DNA from: Cochliopodium minus
Lineage: Eukaryota; Discosea; Himatismenida; Cochliopodiidae
Direction of reading: 5' to 3'
Assembly: GCA_024220525.1 (NCBI GenBank)
Contig: JAMYWO010000128.1
Coordinates: 1-64,000 of the forward strand
DNA: 64,000 bases
This document shows positions 1-9,541 of the stretch, piece by piece. Position numbers and translations under genes: made by a program. Below the pieces are notes generated by a model. That model did no database searches and was not told the origin of the DNA. It saw nothing but the letters and a program-made list of their open reading frames with translations. Every line of letters begins with the position of its first letter. Within the stretch, counting starts at the first letter, position 1.

Positions 1-79
1 AATAAATTATATTTTTTAATTAAATTATTTTTTTTTTCTTTATTTAACAAAAATCATTATTTTTTAATTTCAAATTAAG

Positions 80-1216
80 GTATTAATTTTGGGGAATGGA
101 AGTAATGAAATTTTAAATTATTTTTATTATTATACAGTACAAACTGTGATTTCTTTTTATTTATAGATTCTGCATTTGAAGTTGCCAAACAAATCTATCC
201 CGTAACTGCTCATGTTCATATCTTAGGAAGGAGAAGAGTAAGACTGTCTTACCAAAGTAAAGAATTTTTTTTAAAAATTTTCATTTTTTATTTTTTTTTA
301 TTTTTTATTATTTTATTTTATTTTCGTTCAAATTTATTTTTTTAATTTGTTTGAATTATTTTTGTATTTTTTTTATTATTCAAAATTTTCATTTTTTATT
401 TTTTTATTTATATTATTTTTTATTTTTTATTATATTTTTTGGTTTTGTTTTTATTTATTTTTAATTATATTTTTATTTATTTATTTTTCAATTTTTTTTT
501 TATTTGATTTTTATTTTTATTTTTCTTTTTAGATTTTTGTTTTTTATTTTTTTATTTTAATTTATTTTTTTGAAAAAGCTCATTACGTTGGAGATGTGAG
601 ACAAATCAATGCAGAAATGATAGATACTTACCAACTCAAAAGTTTGGATGGGATTTCAGAGTTGGGCTACAACAAAGGGAACATCAGCAATCCCCAAAGA
701 ATATCTTTTTCTGAGTGTAATTTTTAAAATTTTTAATTTTTTAATTTTATGAATATTCTGTTTTTTGTTTTTTTTATTTTTTTATTTTTTATTTTATTTT
801 ATGTTTATTTTATTATTTATTTTTATTTTATTATTTTTATTTTTTAATTTTATTTTTATATTTATTTTATTATTTTTATTTTTATTTTATTATTTAATTT
901 TATTTTATTATTTATTTTTTAATTTTATTTTTATATTTATTTTATTATTTTTATTTTTATTTTTATTTTTGTTTTTTATTTTTTATTTTTATTTTTTGTT
1001 TTTGGTTTTTTATTCAATTTAAACTGATTGATTTTATTTTTAAATTTGAATTCATTTTAGACATTGGTTTCGAAAAAATTTGTAAAAACAAAAGAACTAG
1101 TTGTGGAGAAGACGAAAAGGAAATCAGGCTTGTAAAAGGGACCAACAGTGATCTCAATATTGATTATTCCAAAACTGGGCTCAGAGGGAATTATGATTAT
1201 GTCATCTCTTGCACAG
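80..1216 (+). CDS. FOXRED2-like FAD-dependent oxidoreductase, C-terminal half (partial)
   Basis: Four exons are visible: 80-101, 167-256, 579-716 and 1061-1216, all joined in phase with GT..AG introns. The first exons encode VLILGNGNSAFEVAKQIY, the second nucleotide-binding (GxGxSA) motif of the FOXRED2 family. It is followed by GRRRVRLSYQTHYVGD and IDTYQLKSLDG, both characteristic of that family. The last exon ends NYDYVISCTG, matching the conserved 'IRCLGW' position; the rest lies beyond the gap at 1355. In animals FOXRED2 is an ER-luminal flavoprotein linked to ER-associated degradation. No start codon is present here. The 5' half appears to be the fragment at 3205-4358, whose last exon ends in phase 0 exactly where exon 80-101 starts. 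Family assignment is firm; that the two pieces are one gene is inferred. Confidence 0.8.
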
Positions 1217-1354
1217 GTTTTTTTATTTTTTATTTTATTTTATTATTTTATTTTTATTTTATTATTTATTTTTATTATATTATTTATTTTTATTTTTATT
1301 TTTATTTTTATTTTTATTTTTATTTTTATTTTTATTTTTATTTTTATTTTTATT
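1217..1354. repeat. (ATTTTT)n intronic array ending at an assembly gap
   Basis: The intron after the last visible FOXRED2 exon becomes an almost pure six-base repeat of A followed by five T, and stops at the N at 1355. The same kind of tract lies beside the other gaps and fills introns elsewhere (for example 14925-14990), so these arrays are probably what broke the assembly. Confidence 0.85.
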
Positions 1355-1355
1355 N
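1355..1355. other. assembly gap (single N) between contigs 1 and 2
   Basis: A single N separates a T-rich array from an A-rich tract. The 30 bases just after it (1356-1385) are identical to 5580-5609, the last bases before the N at 5610. That places this contig start next to the end of the third contig, not the first. Confidence 0.9.
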
Positions 1356-1484
1356 AAAAAATTAAAAAAATTAAAAAAACATTTTTTAAAAATAAAATAT
1401 TGTTAAAAATTAATTTTAATTTTAATTTATTTTTTTAAAAAATATTATAAAAAAAATCAAAAATTAATTTCGAAATTTTTTTAC

Positions 1485-3066
1485 CTTTCATGTAGAACCC
1501 TTGCTTGATCTGCTCTTCAGAATCAAATTTGAAGACTTTCCACAACATGACGGGAAAACTGATTGCAAAGAAGAGGTTGATGACACCAGCAGCACAATAT
1601 CCAAAGTCCATTTTGGCAATGATCAAGGCATAAAGCATGGACAAAATTGCTTTTCAAAAAAAATGTTTATTTTTTTTTTCATCATTTTTTTTTTTCATCA
1701 TTTTTTTTTTTCATCATTTTTTTTATTTAAAATTTTTTTAATTTATAATATTTTAAAATTTTATTATTATAAATTAATGTTTTTAAAAATTTTATATTTT
1801 TATTATTTTATTTTCATTTTTATTTTATTTTTATTTTTTATCATTTTTTTTATTTAAAATTTTTTTAATTTTTAATATTTTAAAATTTTATTATTTTAAA
1901 TTAATGTTTTTAAAAATTTTATATTTTTTATTATTTATTTTTAAATTTGTTTTTTGTGTTTCACATGTGAAAAAATTTCTTCAATCAAAAATTTTATACC
2001 ATGATAGACCAACATGTAGAGAATAGGAATCTTAGCGGCGTGTCTGTGTGGGGTTTTGAGGTGTACAATGAGGAGGATGGAGTAGAAGAAGATGAGGGTG
2101 ATGTGAATGAAAAAAACCCACTTCGTCTCCATAAAAAAAGCGCAGCCTCTGCAGTACCACAAATCGTTCTCATCATCAATAAGTTTCGCTATCTTTTAAT
2201 TACAAAAAAATTTTATTGATAAAATTTTGGTGTTATTTTTTTGGCATTTAAAAATTGTTTAGTTATTCTCTAAAAGATTATTTTTTTTTTAAATTTAATT
2301 TTAAATTTAAAGTCCAGTAATAAAGATTGATGGGAATTTTTGTTTGTTTTGAATAAAAAGTTGAATTACTTCTTGTTTAAAAAAGTAAAAATGCTTTTAT
2401 TTCATTGATCTTTAAAATATCAGAACTAGTTAATTTTTTTTGGCCATTTTTTAAAAGGATGGAGGTTTTGAAACTAATTATTATAAGCGAAATATAGGAG
2501 ATTATAGATCAATGATAATCCAAATCATGTTATCATTTAATATGTTGATCCTTTAACAAAAATACAAACAAATTTTCAATGAACTTTGTATTTCATTGAA
2601 TTGTTCTCATAGAATAAAAAATTCTTACAGAGATGACAGATACAAACTGAATGGAACATATAAGCAAAGAGATGCATGCTGATAACATGATTGCTTTTTT
2701 GCTCTCCCAATTTTTGAACATTAGATAAATGATGAGGGCATTGGGAACGAAGATATTGACGTAAAAGATGATATAAGTGAAGAAGGATCCCCATACAGTA
2801 GTGGGGAAGAAGATGGAGATGAATTGCAAAGTATATAAAACGAATAAGGTGAATGAGAAATAATAATAGGTTGGAAGGACAATCACTTTGATCCCTGATA
2901 CTATTACATTTTGCATCCTCTTGTAATTTCTATATATCATCGCCATCATCAAGAAGATGCCCAACCACAAGATCAATGAATTGAGCATATTGCTCACATT
3001 CACCAATGTTTTCGTTCCCAATACGAAATAGGAATTTATAATGGAGCAACATTTTGAACATTCCAT
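1485..3066 (-). CDS. TPRA1/GPR175-like seven-transmembrane receptor, N-terminal part of a probable receptor kinase (partial)
   Basis: Three exons run leftward: 3066-2629, 2192-2000 and 1649-1485, in phase. The product has seven hydrophobic segments: four in exon 1, one after the loop IDDENDLWYCRGC, and two more from ILYMLVYHAILSMLYALI to FFAISFPVMLWKVF. Spacing and local motifs (FKNWESKK between helices 3 and 4, LKTP after helix 5) resemble the TPRA1/GPR175 family of orphan seven-helix proteins. A cytosolic stretch ending QIKQGFYMKG follows, then a GT donor at 1484 whose intron runs into the gap at 1355. The leftover base of that exon fits the first two bases of the kinase exon at 5459, so the gene probably continues as a kinase. 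Start codon 3066 is the first ATG and is followed by MECSKCC. TPRA1 assignment is moderate; membrane topology is clear. Confidence 0.68.
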
Positions 3067-3204
3067 TTTGGGATCGATTTTTTTTTAATTCGAATGAATA
3101 TTCCTCATAATGGAGCTTTAATTAAAAAATTTTAAAGAGCATTGGTAATATCTATAATTAGGATTGGATACCATTGAAAGAAATTTTGAATGATAAAAAA
3201 AAAA
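3067..3204. promoter_or_regulatory. short bidirectional promoter region
   Basis: Only about 140 bases separate the divergent start codons of the seven-helix protein (3066, minus) and the FOXRED2-like protein (3205, plus). The stretch is AT-rich and contains the oligo(A) tract 3194-3204 directly before the second ATG. Control elements for both genes must lie here or inside the genes. No specific motif was recognised. Confidence 0.5.
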
Positions 3205-4358
3205 ATGAAGGGATCTCTTTTAATCTTTTTCTTTTTTCTTTTTTTCACATTCTCACACCAAAAAATCGAATCACTTGATTATTGTATCATTGGGGGCGGT
3301 CCAAGTGGTCTCCAAATGGGATATTTCCTTTCGAAATCGCAAAGAAATTACGTCATTTTTGAAAGAGAGAAAGTGGGAAACTTTTTCAACACATATCCAA
3401 GGTAAATACTGATCAAATCAACCTTGAGATACAATTCATTAGTTGATAATTAAAAAATTAAGGCATAGAACATTGATTTCCATCAATAAGATTAATACAG
3501 GCAGTGATAATTTGGAATTTAATTTCAGGTACATTTGTATACTAACGTTATATATCTATCAGTTTTCTAATTTTCATTGTTCGCTTTCAGGCATGATTGG
3601 TAAATCGATTTTCTATTTCAACAAATAAATTATAACATCAATTTTATAGGAATAGTTTGATATCTAATGATCCAAGCTTAAAATTTGCCAAATACAGCCA
3701 AGGTATATAACTTTATATTTTTTTTTATTATGGATCGATAATAAAAATCATTAATTGCAAAAGAGATCATTCTCCAACTAATTTGGATCTATCGATTCCA
3801 TTAATAAACAAGGAATAATTAACATATATATTAAATTAACATATATATTTTCATTTTAAAAACCCATCAGATTTTTTCCCTGATGCATCGGATTTTGTAA
3901 AGTAAAAAAGTGATGAAGATAAAATTTTTTTTTAAACCTATCCCGTTATATTAAAAGTTATTTGAATGATTTCAAACAAAAATTGAATTTGAATGTGAGA
4001 GAAAACACAAACATAACGAATGTGAGTCAGTGTAAAAGGGACTGCATTTCCGAAGACAGTTTTATGTTACAAGCAGAAGAGAAGGGGAAAGACAAACAAA
4101 AAATTAATTGCAAATATTTGATAGTGAGTAAATAAAAATACATGTTATTTATTTTTTAATATTTCTTTTCCATTTTCATTCAATTTATTTTTGTTTTTTT
4201 TTATTTTATTTTATTTTATTTTTCAATTTTTCTCATTTTATTTTTCCAAAGCTACCGGTTATTCTAGTTTTAGACAGCCCGAATTTGTAGGCTCAGAGTA
4301 TGTACATCCTTACAGCACTGCTGATTTTTCAGATGTCAACAAATATAAGAACAAAAGA
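3205..4358 (+). CDS. FOXRED2-like FAD-dependent oxidoreductase, N-terminal half (partial)
   Basis: Seven exons (3205-3401, 3463-3528, 3591-3599, 3650-3702, 3871-3901, 3958-4127, 4252-4358) give 211 codons exactly. Residues 1-20 form a signal peptide (KGSLLIFFFFLFFTFSHQ). The FAD-binding motif CIIGGGPSGLQMGYF follows, then RHRTLISINK, the HDWNSLISNDP block, DFFPDASDFV and TTGYSSFRQPEF (the ATG-type motif with Thr for Ala). All are FOXRED2 signatures. ATG 3205 is preferred over the in-frame ATG at 3190 because it follows an oligo(A) tract, as in neighbouring genes, and gives the cleaner signal peptide. Exon 3 is only 9 bases and encodes parts of the conserved RHDW. The last exon ends NKYKNKR in phase 0 before an intron entering the gap at 4472; the continuation is apparently 80-1216. 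Confidence 0.82.
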
Positions 4359-4471
4359 GTAAGAGGATTTTGAAAATCAAAATATTTTCGATAAAAATAA
4401 AAAAATATTTTAAATTTTTAAATTTTTATTTTTTTAAATTTTTAAATTTTTAAATTTTAAATTTTTATTTT

Positions 4472-4472
4472 N
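4472..4472. other. assembly gap (single N) between contigs 2 and 3
   Basis: The N lies inside the intron that follows the FOXRED2 5' half. On its right is an A-rich tract belonging to the kinase contig, whose only gene is on the opposite strand. No FOXRED2 exon follows on the right, so this junction is probably not real. Confidence 0.85.
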
Positions 4473-4830
4473 AAAATAAAAAATGAAAAATAAAATAAAA
4501 AATTAAAAATGAAAAATAAAAAATAAAAAATAAAAAATAAAAAATAAAAAATAAAAAATAAAAAATGAAAAATAAAATAAATAAAAAAAAATAAAAATAA
4601 AAAAAAAGTAAAAAAATAAAAAATGAAAAATAAATGAAAAATAAATAAATATAAAAAATAAAAAATAAAAAAATAAAAAATGAAAAATAAAATATAAAAA
4701 TAAAAAGTAAAAAAATAAAAAATAAAAAATGAAAAATAAAATAAAAAATGAAAAATAAAAAATAAAACAAAATAAAAAATATAAAAATAAAAAATAAAAA
4801 ATAAAAAATAAAAAATATTTGATCAATATT
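4473..4830. repeat. low-complexity A-rich tract (AAAAAT / AAAATGAAAAAT units)
   Basis: About 350 bases of near-pure A/T arranged as irregular AAAAAAT and AAAAATGAAAAAT units. Open frames here encode only Phe, Tyr, Leu and Ile and are not genes. The tract probably belongs to an intron of the leftward kinase gene. Confidence 0.85.
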
Positions 4831-4888
4831 TGATCAATTTAAGAAAATGTCATTGAATAAAAAATATTTAATTGTTTCATTAATGTAC

Positions 4889-5459
4889 CTCCTATCAACA
4901 TGCAAATGTTGGGGTGCTTGAGAACACTCATCACATTGATCTCGCGCAAAAAAATGGACATGTGTTCTTTGTCAAGCTTGAATATAGATTTCACTGCGAC
5001 GATTTTCTCTTTCCAATATCCTTTCCAGACTTCCCCAAATCCGCCTTTAACAAAATTAAACATTATAATTATTTTTAATTTTTAATTTTTAATTATTTTT
5101 AATTATTTAATTATTTTCTTAATTAATTTTAATTTTTAATTATTTTTAATTATTTTCTTAATTAATTTTAATTTTTAATTTTAATTATTTTTTAATTTAA
5201 ATTATTTTTTAATTATTTTTTTAATTATTTTTTAATTATTTTTTTAATTATTTTTTTAATTATTTTTTTAATTATTTTTTTAATTATTTTTTTGTTATTC
5301 TTTTTATTTTGTTACCAAGCCCAACTCTCTTGGCTTTAACGATTTCTTTGAGAGGAATTCTGACGACAGTGTTCTCCAAGTTTTCGTTCAAAAACTCCAT
5401 TACCATGTTTTTCTCCTCTGTGTAGGACATCACGTCCAATCTCTTAGAGCTCAAATGCC
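4889..5459 (-). CDS. TKL-like protein kinase, N-lobe (partial; probable continuation of the 7TM gene)
   Basis: Two leftward exons, 5459-5316 and 5044-4889, join in phase. They encode a juxtamembrane-like stretch with SYTEEKNMVMEFL and RIPLKEIVKAKRV, then the glycine loop GLGGFGEVWKG, the beta-3 lysine in IVAVKSI, an alpha-C glutamate in REINVM and HPNICMLIGG. These are the first four strands of a tyrosine-kinase-like (TKL) kinase, the group abundant in dictyostelids. The C-lobe is missing: the donor after the second exon leads into a low-complexity intron and the gap at 4472. The first exon begins with two bases of a split codon and has no start, so an upstream exon is required; exon 1649-1485 has the matching phase. 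Substrate and function are unknown. Confidence 0.78.
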
Positions 5460-5463
5460 CTTT

Positions 5464-5905
5464 ATTCAAAAATAAAAAATAATGAAAAAAAATAATTAAA
5501 AAATAAAAAAGAAAATGAAAAAAAATAAAAAAATTGAAAAATTGAAAAAAATTAAAAAAATTATAAAATTAAAAAATTAAAAAAATTAAAAAAATTAAAA
5601 AAACATTTTNTAAAAAATAAAAAATAAAAAATAAAAAATAAAAAATAAAAAACAAAAAATAAAAAATAAAAAATAAAAAATAAATAAATAAAAATAAAAA
5701 AAAATAAATAAATAAATAATTAATTATATATTTGTTATATATATAATAATAAATAAACAAATAAACAAATAAATAAATAAATAAATAAAAATAAAAAAAA
5801 ATACATAAATAAATAAATAAATAAACAAATAAATAAATAAATAATAAAATATAAAAAAAATACAATAAAATAAATAGTAATTCATAAAAAATGAAAAATT
5901 GTTTA
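5464..5905. repeat. low-complexity A-rich tract spanning a gap
   Basis: Bases 5464-5609 and 5611-5905 are A-rich AAAAAT and AAAT repeats (including an ATAAAT array near 5680-5860) split by the N at 5610. No coding signal is present. The left part is probably an intron of the receptor kinase and the right part an intron of the MTG1-like gene. Confidence 0.85.
5610..5610. other. assembly gap (single N) between contigs 3 and 4
   Basis: Left of this N the 30 bases 5580-5609 duplicate 1356-1385. To the right the sequence enters an intron of the MTG1-like gene whose 5' exons are not in the window. Confidence 0.9.
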
Positions 5906-5911
5906 CAAAAG

Positions 5912-6416
5912 GATTCCAACAATCAAGGAAAATGAAACAGGAATAAAACTGTCTATCATTGGCGCCATCAAAGACGACATTTTGGGTGAAGAAATCATGT
6001 CAGACTACCTCCTCAACACGCTCTTCCTCTTGGGCCAAAAGGGAAAACAAAACGTCTTGAAGTTTGCCGGGTTGGAAGTCGAGGATGAAAAACTAATTTT
6101 GACAGAATCCAAAGAAAAAACTTTTTTAATTAAGGATGATTCAATAGAAAATGAGGATTTTCCAAGTTTAAAACAACAGAAATCTGTTGATCTATCTTCT
6201 TCACCTCATGTTGGTGACTACAAAAATTCTTTTTTTTATCCTGATGTCAAAAAGTTTTTGCATCTCGTTTGTTTGAAGAATTCTTTCAAGACTATTCATG
6301 GCTCTCCTGATATACAGATGGCTGCCAAGTTTTTTATAGAGAAGTATAGAGAAGGTATTCTTGGGAGTTTCACTATTGATTCAATTCCTGAATTGATTAA
6401 CATTAAAAAAATTTAA
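5912..6416 (+). CDS. MTG1-like mitochondrial ribosome-associated GTPase, C-terminal exon (partial)
   Basis: After an AG acceptor at 5910-5911 one exon runs to a stop at 6414-6416. It starts IPTIKENETGIKLSIIGAIK and continues DDILGEEIMSDYLLNTL, matching the region after the GTPase domain of MTG1/YlqF-type circularly permuted GTPases (VETGLKLALVGTV.D.LVGEE). The tail GSPDIQMAAKFFIEKYREG and LGSFTIDSI match the conserved end of the family (FL..FR.G.LG). These proteins assist mitochondrial large-subunit assembly. The G4-G1-G3 motifs would lie in 5' exons lost at the gap. An acidic/Ser insert around VDLSSSPHVGDYKN is not typical of the family. Confidence 0.78.
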
Positions 6417-6664
6417 TCAAGGAAATTATGTAGAATTCAATTTTCTACCAACAAACCTTGTAAACAAGAAAATGAACATTAAAGAATAGATTTTTTCATA
6501 AGGGGAAATTTTTTTTCTTTTTTATTATGTGTATATTTTTAACACAATAAAAAAAAATCATTCATCTCTATATTACATACAGCGTATGGTGATTCATAAT
6601 TATGCAAATTATTTTTCCTTATGTTTATGGAAGGTTGTTATTATAAATTAAAAATTTTAATAAA

Positions 6665-8570
6665 TTATTTTTTTTTGGTTGGAAATTCCATCAACTTAAA
6701 CTTATCTTTGAGAATGTTCTTGTATGAAATAAATTTAAACTTTGATTGGTTGAAAAGATTGATGTTACGAACTTTGTTTCTCCCAAAAACATGATTGAGA
6801 GCAAACAAACTAAGAATAACACCAGTAGAAATCTCAAATTTCCAATACCTCAACAAACTAGGAGAATCAAATTGTTCAATTTTTTTGACGGTGGCATCCA
6901 AAGAACCTATTTCAAAATAAAAAATAAGATTGAAAAATTATTGTTGAAAAAAAAATATTGTTTAAAAAAAATATTAATTTAAAAAATTGTTTTATTACCT
7001 TCTTCTACTTCTACAACTACATTTGCAAATCTTGAAATGTTTCTGTAAATAACGTTACTAAGAGGGCTCAAAGGAGCTGTGGCAGAAATAATGGGAATTC
7101 CTTCTTCTCCTTTTAAAATGTAAAAGAGTTTTAAGTATAAAATATGAAACGAATGATTTTGAAAGTAAGTTTTGAAAATTTTCAAAAAAAAAAATAAAAT
7201 ATTGAAACCATATTCTCTTTTGGCATGAGGTATTTGTTTATAATAAACAACATTAACATTATCAGGATTTTTTCTAGCGTGGTTCTCAAACAATTCAATG
7301 AATATATTTTTTGGCCAGATCTGGTTGTGTCTCATAAGTTCTTATAAAAAAAAAAATTATTTTTTGTTAAATCAAACAATACCTATATTTTCTCAAAAAA
7401 AAAAAAAATATAAACCTGCTTCTTGAATCCCCTTGCTTGTCCTAAAAACCATCATTGCTTTTTTTAAGATGATACTTTTTTTTTTTAAAAAAAATTTACC
7501 AGAAGGCGCAATTTCCTGTTTCGGCGATTTGAAAAGGAGTAAACTCACGAATAAAATTTAACATTGGAGAAAGAATCAATGCGAACTTGGCATTTTTGTC
7601 CTTTTCTTTTCTCGCTATTTTTTTGTAATAATTGTCCATCCACTCTATTTTTTCTTCTTCCCATTCCTGATAATTAAAATTAAAAAAAAAAAAAATTTTG
7701 ATATATTAAACTTAAAAAAAAAAAAATGAAGTTTTCCTCAATTCTAATTCCTATAAATGATCTATTGTAAATTCCTCCCTGTTTGTTTGTCGTATCGATC
7801 TATTTTAAAATAGTTTTGTTTTTAAAAAAGAAGGAAGTATTGATGGATGAAAGATCTACCAATTCATTTCCGAATAAATATTCCGTTGGAGAACAAAAAT
7901 TAACTGTTAAACCAAAATTAAATTTATTTGAAGAAATGTTTTTTTTTTTTCTTTTTTTTACCCATGATGTTTTCTGGATCTATTTTGAAAAGAATTTATT
8001 AAAATAAATAAATAAATTAAAAAAATGTTTGCCATATCCAATTATATTCATCACTTTTGATTCTCCTCTGAGAGTATATCTCACCACCGCACTATAATAT
8101 TTAATAAAAATCATTACAAAAGTTAATATGCAATAGAGATGTATTAATTGTTGTATTACTGTCCAAATGGAACTTGCTAAGAATGGAAAGGATTAATAAA
8201 TTAAATGATCAGTCGATTGCAGGAATGATCTTACAGGAAGATTCAAAAATCCAAATTTTATGTGAGTATAAGGTTCAACAAATAAATATTCAACAGCTGG
8301 TGGCTTATTGGTCCCAACCAATCTATCAATTTCATCCAATATCTTTCAAATGAGGAATATTAATTGATTGTATAAAATCGAAGATAGATATATTGTTTAT
8401 AATCGATTTTTAGTTACCTGATCCTTATTTTTGATTGCAATACCACCTTTGGATTTGGCAAGCCCAAATTTTTCCAATTCCTCTTTGGTTGCATTTTTTG
8501 GGATGCCACTCTCAGAATCTTCTTCTAATTCCAAAGTGGCAGTTTTAAAACTCGTCAACAATCCACCCAT
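6665..8570 (-). CDS. conserved protein of unknown function, possible N-myristoylation, one C-terminal hydrophobic segment
   Basis: Twelve small exons run leftward (8570-8418, 8342-8235, 8176-8160, 8091-8033, 7979-7962, 7903-7860, 7799-7737, 7666-7500, 7441-7416, 7340-7209, 7109-6999, 6906-6665) and sum to 380 codons. The start MGGLLTSF could be an N-myristoylation signal. Conserved-looking blocks are VVRYTLRGESKVMNIIGYG, VNFCSPTEYLFGNEL, KQGGIYNRSFIGIRIE, GNCAFWTSKGIQEAELM and PISATAPLSPLS-like. Near the end YWKFEISTGVILSLFALNHV is one hydrophobic stretch. I cannot name the family, although its close, motif-rich character suggests a deeply conserved gene. Two splice sites are not GT: a GC donor at 8032-8031 and a GA at 7736-7735. 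Each is required to keep the frame, so one may be a sequence error. ATG 8570 directly follows a 15-base oligo(A) leader. Confidence 0.7.
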
Positions 8571-8585
8571 TTTTTTTTTTTTTTT
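8571..8585 (-). promoter_or_regulatory. oligo(A) leader abutting the start codon
   Basis: On the coding (minus) strand fifteen A residues lie immediately before the ATG at 8570. The same arrangement recurs before several unrelated genes in the window and marks the chosen start codons. Confidence 0.6.
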
Positions 8586-8713
8586 GAAATATGCTTCAAG
8601 ATAAACAATCATTCAAAGAATTAGCTAGATATGAATGTTCGAATATAAAATAAGATGAATTTGATTTAATAGAAATCAATTGATTAATTTGGAATTGGTT
8701 CCCAACTAGTCTA

Positions 8714-9541
8714 TTAATTCAATACACAACCCTTTTTGGAAGGTTTTTCTTCATTTAGTAAGATAGATTCCCTAACAAATCTCACTGCCTCTTCAAAAAC
8801 AAGAGGTATGTTTTGATTCAATAAAGAAGAACACTCAAGATAGTTACACAAACCGAGTTCTCTCGCCTTTTTGACACCCAATTCGTAATTGATGAGAACG
8901 TTGCGTTTATCTTCTTTTCCCCGATAATCAGAACGTGTTCCAACCAACAAAACCTTTGCGTTAGGAACTGTTTCTTTTATTTCTGGCAAAAACTTGAAAA
9001 AAGCTTCGTCAAATGACAACGTACTATTCACAGTAAAACAAAGCAAAAAAATATCAGTACCAGGGTATTCTAATCTCCTCAATTTATCATATTCTTCAAA
9101 CCCGATCGTACAATGTAAATCTACTATTAATGGTATTTCATCCACAATTGTTTCATATTTACAATTTTCAAAGTAAGGGTAATCTGGGTATTTGTTTTGG
9201 GTATACATCAACAACATGCTTTTTTTTCCCACATTTTGTTTTCCTACGACCACTATCTTTATTTCCTTGAGTTTACTAATTGATAACACCACTTTTTAAA
9301 AAGGGTTATTAATTTATTAAAACTTTGATGTTAATTTTAAACCATATTTCATTATTTGGATCATCTTCAAATTTTTATCTTTCAATTTCCCTATCTGATT
9401 TGAATATCCAATATCTATAAGCTTTTGTTTCCATATCTATCAAATCAAATCAAATTAACATGTTAATTTGATTCTTTTTTGATTAAACTTTACATTTTCA
9501 TCTTCTCCAATAAAATCTTTCCAATCTTTTGATACTGACAT
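8714..9541 (-). CDS. Rho-family GTPase-like protein with altered nucleotide-binding motifs
   Basis: Three exons (9541-9494, 9436-9343, 9291-8714) give 239 residues. An unusual 47-residue N-terminal extension starts MSVSKDWKDFIGEDEN. The Rho core follows: IVVVGKQNVGKKSML (P-loop), CTIGFEEYDKLRRLEYPGTD (the DTAGQEDYDRLRPLSYP region), LLVGTRSD (TKxD motif) and YLECSSL (SAL/G5 motif). Compared with Rac/Rho, the P-loop Ser/Thr is Lys, the switch I Thr is not identifiable, the DTAG Asp is Cys and the catalytic Gln is Phe. These are residues needed for Mg-GTP binding and hydrolysis. The C-terminus KKGCVLN resembles a CAAX prenylation site. The fold assignment is firm. Loss of GTPase activity is inferred; GTP binding may also be lost. 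The first two exons could otherwise be read as a separate 55-residue ORF, but the phase fits splicing to the core. Confidence 0.8.

Noticed and set aside
1-4358. Two tandem FOXRED2-like paralogues, each truncated
   Set aside because: The pieces at 80-1216 and 3205-4358 are complementary with no shared protein segment and meet at the same intron phase; contig mis-ordering is simpler. It is not excluded if sequence upstream of the window holds another 5' half.
4465-4826. Long minus-strand open frames of Phe/Tyr/Leu/Ile
   Set aside because: They are translations of an A/T repeat with no start context, conserved motif or normal composition; the same holds for 347-532, 765-1022, 1148-1438 and 5569-5922.
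7783-8007. 74-codon plus-strand ORF
   Set aside because: The minus strand here supplies three exons that join in phase into the conserved 379-residue protein; the plus frame has no support.
9317-9541. Separate 55-residue two-exon gene on the minus strand
   Set aside because: Its second exon has a GT donor whose phase matches the acceptor of the Rho-like core, which itself lacks an ATG, so these are better read as the 5' exons of that gene.
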